Source: an uncultured Oscillospiraceae bacterium (GTDB taxonomy: Bacteria; Bacillota; Clostridia; Oscillospirales; Oscillospiraceae). From it: a stretch of DNA of 8,552 bases. The notes beneath the pieces are model-generated. The model saw nothing but the letters and a program-made list of their open reading frames with translations, was not told the origin of the DNA and made no database searches. Made by a program: the position numbers and the translations under genes. Of this stretch, positions 1 to 5,800 are shown one piece after another (positions within the stretch are counted from its first letter, which is position 1; each line of letters starts with the position of its first letter). The stretch is from the NCBI GenBank assembly GCA_947628975.1, contig CANRBW010000062.1:1-8552 (forward strand), given 5' to 3'.

Positions 1-186
1 AGGACCACCCTCATCATCGCCCACAGGCTGTCCACCATCCGCTCCGCCTCCCGGATCCTGGTGGTGGACGACAACCGCATCCTGGAGGAGGGGACCCACG
101 AAGAGCTGATGGCCAAGGGCGGGGCCTACGCCCGGCTCTACGCCGCCCAGCACCCCTCCAAGGCGGCCGGGGAGGCGCGGCCATGA
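1..186 (+). CDS. ABC transporter ATP-binding/permease protein, C-terminal fragment
   Basis: Only the last 61 codons are present; the gene starts upstream of the window. The reading frame opens at base 1 and gives RTTLIIAHRLSTIRSASRIL followed by a stretch with VVDDNRILEEGTHEEL. IIAHRLST carries the H-loop (switch) histidine, and the D-x-x-x-I-x-E-x-G-T-H-x-E-L segment is the usual end of the nucleotide-binding domain in type IV ABC exporters of the MsbA/MdlB/LmrA class. In that family a membrane domain precedes the ATPase in the same chain, so the product is probably an inner-membrane half-exporter; the membrane part cannot be seen here and the substrate is unknown. The tail is short (HPSKAAGEARP) and the TGA stop overlaps the ATG of ylmH by 4 bp, which implies translational coupling. 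Confidence 0.9.
   Translation, partial: RTTLIIAHRLSTIRSASRILVVDDNRILEEGTHEELMAKGGAYARLYAAQHPSKAAGEARP
169..175 (+). promoter_or_regulatory. Shine-Dalgarno site of ylmH
   Basis: GGGGAGG lies 7 nt before the ATG at 183, inside the end of the ABC transporter gene. It fixes the ylmH start at the ATGA overlap and supports coupled translation. Confidence 0.75.
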
Positions 187-977
187 GGAAGGGGGAGGTC
201 CTGGACCACCTGGCGGCGGACCGGGAGAGCCGCCTGGCCCTGGCCAGAGTGCTGGACAAGGCGGAGTACGCCCGGAGCCGAAACGCCCCCGCCCATAGCC
301 AGTTCCTCAGCGACGGGGAGCGGGCCCTGGCCCGTCAGGCCCTGGCCGCCGCCGGGGTGAGCCGCTACCGGTTCTGGGGCGGGTACCCGGAGGCGGAGCG
401 GCAGGTGTGCCTCTTCCTCCCCGACTGGGCCGACGAGGACGACCCCACGGCGGGGGAGGAGCCCCTGGCGGCGGTGGAGGCCGTCCCGCCCAGAGAGGCG
501 GAGCTGTCCCACCGGGACTACCTGGGGGCGCTGATGGGCCTGGGTCTCAGCCGGGACAACCTGGGGGACCTGCTGACCGGGCCGGAGGGGTGCCAGGCGG
601 TGTGTCTGCGGGGGGTGCTGCCCACCCTGCTGAGCCAGTGGAGCCAGGCGGGGCGGTATCCCCTCCGGGTCCGGGAGATCCCCCTGGACGCCCTGCGGCC
701 GGAGCGGCGGGGCGGGACCCTGCGGCGGGAGACCTTCCAGTCCCTGCGCTTCGACGCGGTGGCGGCCGCCGGCTTCCGCCTCTCCCGGGCCAGGGCCGCC
801 GCCCTCATCGCCGGGGGACAGGTCCAGCTCAACCACCTGCCCTGCGTCAAGCCGGACCGGCTCCTGGAGCCGGGAGACAGCCTGACCGCCCGCGGCTACG
901 GCAAGTGCGTCCTGGTCCGGGTGACCGGGGAGAGCCGGAAGGGGCGGATCCAGGCGGAATTGGAGCGATACGAATGA
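183..977 (+). CDS. ylmH: YlmH-family S4-domain RNA-binding protein
   Basis: The product is 264 aa, the usual length of YlmH. The N-terminal part (about residues 10-170) carries family-like blocks: an early helix with aspartate/arginine and KAEYARSR, a FLSDGERALA block, RYRFWGGYPEAER, and then LSHRDYLGALMGLGLSRDNLGD followed by a G-x-x-C region. A C-terminal S4 RNA-binding fold covers about residues 186-246 (SLRFDAV, LSRARAAALIAGGQVQLN, GDSLTARGYGK). YlmH is a cytosolic protein that binds the large ribosomal subunit; in Bacillus it has been linked to ribosome-associated quality control of stalled nascent chains, and its gene often lies near cell-division genes. Here it sits instead between an ABC exporter and a DUF896 gene, overlapping both by ATGA, so the three are probably one transcript. 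The assignment to the family is firm; the exact role in this organism is inferred. Confidence 0.9.
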   Translation: MRKGEVLDHLAADRESRLALARVLDKAEYARSRNAPAHSQFLSDGERALARQALAAAGVSRYRFWGGYPEAERQVCLFLPDWADEDDPTAGEEPLAAVEAVPPREAELSHRDYLGALMGLGLSRDNLGDLLTGPEGCQAVCLRGVLPTLLSQWSQAGRYPLRVREIPLDALRPERRGGTLRRETFQSLRFDAVAAAGFRLSRARAAALIAGGQVQLNHLPCVKPDRLLEPGDSLTARGYGKCVLVRVTGESRKGRIQAELERYE

Positions 978-1183
978 TCACGCCACAGGACATCGCGCGC
1001 ATCAACGCCCTGGCCCGGAAGTCCCGGACCCCGGAGGGGCTGACCACGGCGGAGCGGGCGGAGCAGATGGAACTGCGCCGGCGGTATGTGGAGGCGGTGC
1101 GGGAGAACCTCACCGCCCAGCTGGACCGCACCGTCATCCAGGAGCCGGACGGCACCAGACGGCCCCTGCGGCCCAAGGAGTAA
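974..1183 (+). CDS. DUF896 / YnzC-family small protein
   Basis: This 69-aa protein starts MITPQDIARINALARKSR and continues with GLTTAERAEQMELRRRYVEA. It shows the family pattern: a first helix ending in I-x-R-I-N-x-L-A-x-K, then G-L-T-x-x-E-x-x-E-Q-x-x-L-R-x-x-Y, then a second long helix ending VRENLTAQLD. DUF896 (UPF0291, YnzC of Bacillus) members are short cytosolic helical-hairpin proteins of 60-80 aa; the molecular function is unsettled, and the Bacillus copy is in an SOS-induced operon. No LexA-type operator is visible here. The ATG overlaps the ylmH stop (ATGA), and GGAG at 962-965 lies 8 nt upstream, which decides the start. It is the last gene before the prfB promoter, which begins 5 bp after its stop. 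Confidence 0.9.
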   Translation: MITPQDIARINALARKSRTPEGLTTAERAEQMELRRRYVEAVRENLTAQLDRTVIQEPDGTRRPLRPKE

Positions 1184-1188
1184 GGGCC

Positions 1189-1217
1189 TTTACAACGAGA
1201 ACAGTTTTGGATATAAT
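1189..1217 (+). promoter_or_regulatory. Sigma-A-type promoter of prfB
   Basis: TTTACA (1189-1194, one mismatch to TTGACA) and a perfect TATAAT (1212-1217) are separated by exactly 17 bp. Transcription should start near 1224, leaving a leader of about 28 nt before the ATG at 1252. The -10 box sits downstream of the in-frame TTG at 1207, so that TTG cannot be the start on this transcript. Confidence 0.8.
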
Positions 1218-1251
1218 ATCCATACTTCTATTACGAGAGTTGCGTGAGAGT

Positions 1252-2376
1252 ATGCTGGAATTTGACGAGTACAAGGTAAAGCTGAACAACCTGAAGCCGG
1301 AGCTGGACAAACTCAAGGCCGCCCTGGACCTGGACGCCGCCGAGCGGGAGCTGGACCTCTTGCAGGCCCAGTCCGCCGCGGAGGGCTTCTGGGACGACCT
1401 GGACCGGGCCCAAAAGACCCAGCAGCGGATCAAGACCCTCCAGGACAAGATGGACAGCCAGACCCGGCGGGAGGGCCAGTGGTCCGATCTGATGACCCTG
1501 TGCGAGATGGGCAACGAGGAGGAGGACGCCAGCCTGATCCCGGAGCTGCGGGAGGGTTTTGCCCAGCTGGAGGAGGACATGGAAAAGGCGCGGCTGGCCA
1601 CCCTCCTCACCGGGGAATACGACGCCTCCAACGCCATTTTGACCTTCCACGCCGGCGCCGGCGGCACCGAGGCCCAGGACTGGGCCCAGATGCTCTACCG
1701 GATGTACACCCGCTGGGCGGAGCGCCACGGCTTCACCTACGAGGTGGTGGACTATCTGGACGGGGACGAGGCGGGGCTGAAGTCCGCCACCGTGGTCATC
1801 TCCGGGGAGAACGCCTACGGCTTCCTCCGCAGCGAGAACGGCGTCCACCGGCTGGTGCGCATCAGCCCCTTTGACGCCAACGCCCGGCGGCAGACCTCCT
1901 TCGCCGCCCTGGAGGTGATGCCGGAGATCCCCGACGACGTGGAGGTGGACATCCGGCCTGAGGACATCGAGATGCAGGTGTTCCGCTCCTCCGGGGCCGG
2001 CGGCCAGCACATCAACAAGACCTCCTCCGCCGTCCGGCTCATCCACAAGCCCACGGGGATCGTGGTCAGCAGCCAGCAGGAGCGCAGCCAGTTCCAGAAC
2101 CGGGACACCTGTATGCGGATGCTCCGCTCCAAGCTGGTGGAGCTCCAGATGCAGGCCCACGCCGAGAAGATCTCCGATTTGAAGGGCGTGCAGATGAAGA
2201 TCGAGTGGGGCAGCCAGATCCGCAGTTACGTCTTTATGCCCTACCAGCTGGTCAAGGACACCCGCACCGCCTTCGAGACCGCCAACATCAACGCCGTCAT
2301 GGACGGGGACCTGGACGGGTTCATCAACGCCTACCTGACGTGCGAGGCCACCGGCAAGCTGGAGACCCGCGGGTGA
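1252..2376 (+). CDS. prfB: Peptide chain release factor 2 (RF2), no frameshift
   Basis: RF2 recognises UGA and UAA stop codons in the ribosomal A site and triggers peptidyl-tRNA hydrolysis. The product is 374 aa. The sequence shows the stop-codon recognition tripeptide SPF at residues 205-207 and the catalytic GGQ at 250-252 in SSGAGGQHINKTSSAVR, the same numbering as I recall for Escherichia coli RF2. Residue 246, a position that modulates activity in E. coli, is serine. The N-terminal helical domain runs to about residue 110, then the GGTEAQDWAQML and GENAYGFLRSENGVHRLVR blocks follow, and WGSQIRSYVFMPYQLVKDTR lies near the end. In most bacteria a UGA at codon 26 forces a +1 frameshift; here codons 24-26 read GCC CTG GAC and the frame is open. 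I chose ATG 1252 over the in-frame TTG at 1207 (inside the promoter) and TTG at 1240, because it gives the standard N-terminus (MLEFDEYKVKLNNL). Its Shine-Dalgarno site is weak. It is monocistronic, ended by two terminators. Confidence 0.96.
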   Translation: MLEFDEYKVKLNNLKPELDKLKAALDLDAAERELDLLQAQSAAEGFWDDLDRAQKTQQRIKTLQDKMDSQTRREGQWSDLMTLCEMGNEEEDASLIPELREGFAQLEEDMEKARLATLLTGEYDASNAILTFHAGAGGTEAQDWAQMLYRMYTRWAERHGFTYEVVDYLDGDEAGLKSATVVISGENAYGFLRSENGVHRLVRISPFDANARRQTSFAALEVMPEIPDDVEVDIRPEDIEMQVFRSSGAGGQHINKTSSAVRLIHKPTGIVVSSQQERSQFQNRDTCMRMLRSKLVELQMQAHAEKISDLKGVQMKIEWGSQIRSYVFMPYQLVKDTRTAFETANINAVMDGDLDGFINAYLTCEATGKLETRG

Positions 2377-2380
2377 GGAC

Positions 2381-2396
2381 CGCCCCGGCCGGGGCG
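2381..2396. repeat. Perfect GC palindrome after the prfB stop
   Basis: CGCCCCGGCCGGGGCG is a perfect 16-bp palindrome that starts 4 bp after the prfB stop codon. It could form a 6-bp hairpin with a GGCC loop in the prfB mRNA tail. It has no T tract, so it is not itself a terminator; a role in protecting the 3' end is possible but unproven. Confidence 0.5.
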
Positions 2397-2480
2397 CGGA
2401 CGGCCGTGAGGCGTTTAACAAACTGAAGCGGCATCGGGGCGCGGACGGCTGCAAGGCTTTTTGAGAAATCGAAGCGGCAT
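2391..2480. repeat. Imperfect 45-bp tandem duplication
   Basis: Two adjacent units, 2391-2435 and 2436-2480, both begin GGGGCGCGGACGGC and both end with GAAGCGGCAT (2425-2434 and 2471-2480). The middle has diverged and carries one single-base indel, so the start blocks are 45 bp apart and the end blocks 46 bp apart. The end block of the second unit is the 5' arm of the first terminator; the end block of the first unit is an orphan copy of that arm. Confidence 0.7.
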
Positions 2481-2501
2481 GGCGGGAGCCATGCCGCTTT
2501 T
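2472..2501 (+). terminator. Rho-independent terminator 1 of prfB
   Basis: AAGCGGCATGGC (2472-2483) pairs without mismatch with GCCATGCCGCTT (2488-2499) around a GGGA loop, and the last arm runs into TTTT (2498-2501). The stem is 12 bp and very stable, but the T tract is short. Confidence 0.85.
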
Positions 2502-2508
2502 GCGCGCG

Positions 2509-2545
2509 CGGAGAAGGGAAAGCGAGATCCTTTCTCCGTTTTTTT
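2509..2545 (+). terminator. Rho-independent terminator 2 of prfB
   Basis: CGGAGAAGGG (2509-2518) pairs with CCTTTCTCCG (2529-2538), 10 pairs including one G-U, around a 10-nt loop, and is followed by seven T (2539-2545). It starts 8 bp after terminator 1. The two in tandem insulate the downstream gene from prfB readthrough. Confidence 0.88.
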
Positions 2546-2606
2546 GGGGCGGTTTCTGCCCACTTTGGGGCGGGGTGTCGCGCTTTTGGCGGGGCGGGGA
2601 GGGGGG
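2546..2606 (+). other. G-rich tract with several GGGG runs
   Basis: On the + strand there are runs of four or more G at 2546-2549, 2567-2570, 2572-2575, 2591-2594, 2596-2599 and 2601-2606, the last three separated by single bases. The region has no gene and lies between the terminators and the next promoter. It has the composition needed for a G-quadruplex, though two loops would be long. Confidence 0.45.
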
Positions 2607-2622
2607 CTCCGTGGAAACGACG

Positions 2623-2642
2623 AATTTTTTTGGAAAAATTTT
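2623..2642 (+). promoter_or_regulatory. A/T tract upstream of promoter, possible UP element
   Basis: AATTTTTTTGGAAAAATTTT contains only two non-A/T bases in a GC-rich setting and ends about 10 bp before the -35 box. Its position and composition fit an UP element that binds the RNA polymerase alpha subunit; this is an inference from position. Confidence 0.4.
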
Positions 2643-2652
2643 GCTCCGCATA

Positions 2653-2681
2653 TTGATTTTTCACAAAGAGTGCTATATAAT
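2653..2681 (+). promoter_or_regulatory. Sigma-A-type promoter of the large exported protein
   Basis: TTGATT (2653-2658) and a perfect TATAAT (2676-2681) are 17 bp apart. Transcription should start near 2688, giving a leader of about 115 nt. No operator-like inverted repeat overlaps the boxes, so I see no sign of a specific repressor. Confidence 0.8.
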
Positions 2682-2687
2682 CAGGTG

Positions 2688-2802
2688 TAACTATGGGTAA
2701 CTTTGCCCAAGGGGGAGAACTTTGTCGGAACTCTTTCGCCGTCCGGGCTGGTGACGGCGATCTCAACGCCCCGGCGGCCGGAGATGCCGGGGACAGAAGT
2801 AG
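2688..2802 (+). promoter_or_regulatory. Structured 5' leader, no recognised riboswitch
   Basis: Two hairpins follow each other in the leader: TCGCCGTC (2736-2743) with GACGGCGA (2753-2760), 8 perfect pairs around a 9-nt loop, and CCCCGGC (2769-2775) with GCCGGGG (2786-2792), 7 perfect pairs around a 10-nt loop. A weaker TGGG/CCCA pairing is possible near 2694-2709. The second stem includes the GGGGA that could serve as ribosome binding site for a GTG start at 2803. I compared it from memory with common riboswitch classes (cyclic di-GMP I and II, ydaO, cobalamin, SAM, guanidine, ZTP) and saw no match. Confidence 0.45.
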
Positions 2803-2806
2803 GTGA
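2801..2806 (+). promoter_or_regulatory. Shine-Dalgarno site that may select a TTG start
   Basis: AGGTGA matches the end of the consensus AGGAGGTGA and lies 5 nt before an in-frame TTG at 2812. It overlaps the GTG at 2803, whose own candidate site is only GGGGA, 9 nt upstream and inside a hairpin. The choice changes the protein by three residues. Confidence 0.5.
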
Positions 2807-5800
2807 GCGCGTTGGAGAACAAAAGATGGGGAGACGGGGGGAGCGCCGGGCGGACCGCACGCCCGTGTCCGCCGCCTGAGACGGCGCGTCGCCGCCGGAA
2901 CGGGGCCGGGCCGCGCCGGAGTGGGCTCCGGGCGCTGGCGGCGCTGCTCCTGGCCGCGGCGCTGTTGGCCACGCCGGCCCTGGCGGCCGGCGAGGGGGGC
3001 GAGGTCCCCCGGACCGCGCTGGCCAACAAGCCGGAGATCACCATCCAGGGCAACGTGGTGGTGGACGAGACCGGCGCGCCCACCGGCTTCTACGAGCTGG
3101 CGCTGTGCGTCCGCTCTCCCCGGCGGATCTACGGCCCCGCGCCGGACAACTACCAAGCCGGCGACCAGGAGCTGACCGAGGCGCAGTACGCCCAGGTCCT
3201 GGCGGACATCGCCGCGGGAAGGGCCGATGACGTGGACGAGAGCCGGTATACCATCACCTACTACCCCTTCTTCGCCGCCTCGGCGGTGGTGGGGGTGAAC
3301 GCCGACGTGCTGACCGCCGTGAACTGGGACGTGGAGCAGGTGACCTACCACACCTGGAGCGGCAGCGCCTATGACGACCAGGACAGCGCCTACCCCCGCG
3401 GGGTGGACGTTGCCGCCAGCGCGGACCCGGAGCAGTGGGGGGAGCTCGACCCGGCCCCCTTCCCGGAGGTGGACAAGGCCACCCAGCGCAAGCCCTTCCC
3501 CAACACGGAGGCCCTGGACGCGGAGGGGGACAGGAGCGTCTTCACCGCCACCGCCCTGGCGGAGGACTACGACGCCGCCACCAAGAGCCTGATCGTGAGC
3601 CTGTCGGCCAGCGCGGCGGACAACAAGCCGGTGATCTACACCACCTCCACCCCGGTGGCGGTGGTGCGGTTCAGCTATGACCTCCAGCGCTTCCCGGCGG
3701 GGGTGGTGGCGGTCAACGGCGACTACAACACAAGCAGCGACCACTACGCCGACCAGATCACCGGCCAGGACGACGCCGCGCCGGGCTTCTGGCTGGGGCT
3801 GGACCGGACGAACGGCCATCAGGTGAGCGACGGCGGCAAGACGCCGGTGACCTGGCTGGGGGAGAGCGCCGTGGGGGGCGACTTCACTACCTCCGACGGC
3901 AAGGCCGCTGCCACAGGGGCGGGGCAGACGGTGTGGACCAAGCTGGGCGGCCAGACCGCCCCGGCGGAGAACGGGCTCTGGGACGAGACGGAGTTTTACT
4001 TCTACCTGGGGGCCAAGGCCGCCGGGAATTCCGCCGCGGAGACGGCGGACGGTACCGTCCGGGTGGCCGCCGGCCAGGGGCTGGAGACGGTGGAGCACGT
4101 CCGCATCCCCAAGACCCAGGGGCTGAAGGTCCTGGCCAAGGGGAGCGCGGAGAACCCCCAGCCCAGCCCGGCGGCGTACAGCTACTACACCAACCTCCTC
4201 TACCTGGACGACGCGGTGGCGGCCAACCGGGGCCTGCGGCTCCGGCTGGTGAACGCCCCCACCTTCCGGCCCAAGACCGGCGCCGGCGCCGGCGGCAACC
4301 AGATCCTCTTCTACGACTGGGATGATACCCTCATCGGCTCCCTTGTCGTCGGAGACGGCGACCTCCGGGCCGCCGTAAACCGGTATGTGGAACAAAATCT
4401 CGTGCACCCGGACCTGCGGGCGAGCACGGTGCTGGCGGAACTGGGAGGCGAGCTGCCCGACTTGAGCGCGGTGAGCGCCGCCACCGGCTCCGGGGACGAC
4501 GCCGCCGCCCGATACAAGGCCCTGCTGGACTCCGACGACCGCCTGTGGACCTACCGGGGCAAGTACTCCGCCACGGTGGACGGCACCGGCGAGGTCCGGG
4601 GGGACGACCTGGGCAGCATGGCGGGGAAGGAATACCCCCTGACCAACAAGCTGGACTACGCCTTTTACCGCCGGGTGAACACCGAGACGGTGCTCTCCTA
4701 CCAGACCGACGGGGGCGAGACGGTCATCGACCGCTACGTCACCGCCGTCCCCCTCAGCGAGATGGGGGACGCGGCGCTCTACCCCTACGCCTACGGCTGG
4801 GCGGTGGTGGAGGACAGCGGGGCGCTGAACCAGACCAGCTGGCAGGTGCGGCGGGACGACCTGCGCAAGGAGGAGGTCTGGACCACCTTCGGCACCGGGG
4901 AGCTCAGCGAGGCGGACCCGGCGGCCGCCGTGGCGGACCAGCCCATCCCGGCGGCGTTCCCCGACGGGGCCAACCCCGACCCCGCCGTGGGGGACGGCAC
5001 CGGGCGGGAGGTCCGCTATCCCGCCTTTGTGGCGGGCACGCCGGAGGAGACGGCGCCCGCGGGGTACAGCTATGCCCTGTCCAGCGCAAGTGCCGCCGGG
5101 TACTTGCGCTTTGCTGATTTTTCCGACGCCGCCTCCCTCTTCCCCCAGGGGGGCCGGAACACCCTCATCGTCAAGGCGGTGTACGAGCCGGGGACGGAAT
5201 TGATGGACGGCAGCTATCGCATGATCAAAGAACCTTATTACAATAAACTTCGTAGCCAGGCCGCAAATAATGGCGGAGCTTACTCCGTAGAGGTCACATT
5301 AGAGCGGGCCAGCCAGGAGCGGCCGGATGGATTGTTACGCGGCGTGCGTCGGACGCGGGAGCCGACCGTGCGCCAGGATACTACGGCGGACCAAAAATGG
5401 ATCGAAAGCGAAGAGAAAGGCGTTATGCACGATCTGGATAACGCCAGCAAGTCTGTGGCACAAGGACTGAAGGAGACTACATTTACAAAAGTAGATATTG
5501 ATAACGGGGATGAAATTACATTTACCCTGGCCTTGTCCGCGCGGCAAAACAAGATAGACTACTGGATCATTGATGCCTATGGATTCAACTTTGCATCCGG
5601 TGGACAGCGATCGGCGACAAACTTTGGGCGCGTGGGGAACGAAGTTGCCCTTGATAACTACAATTATTATGTGCCGGGCGACTCGGATGAAACGGATATT
5701 TATTTTGACCCGGTAGACTACGCGGACCGAGACGGTAGCCGTGGATTTGTCCTTTATGGCACGTTGAACAACATAATGGAGTTAGCCACTAAAGCCAACC

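Noticed and set aside
1170..1191. GGCCC/GGGCC hairpin followed by TTT across the DUF896 stop, as a terminator.
   Set aside because: The stem is only 5 bp and the T tract is three bases that belong to the prfB -35 box, so it is too weak to call.
2688..2802. Known riboswitch (cyclic di-GMP, ydaO, guanidine or similar).
   Set aside because: None of the conserved core sequences that I could recall for these classes appears; only generic hairpins are visible.
2911..2940. Twin-arginine (Tat) export motif in the long n-region.
   Set aside because: R-R-S-G-L lacks the consensus F and the usual preceding S/T, and no Tat component is in view; Sec export is simpler.
1231..4407. Very long open frame on the - strand opposite prfB and the large gene.
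   Set aside because: It is antisense to two well-supported genes, runs through both terminators and the promoter, and its translation is low-complexity Gly/Val/Pro/His-rich; long shadow frames are expected in GC-rich DNA.
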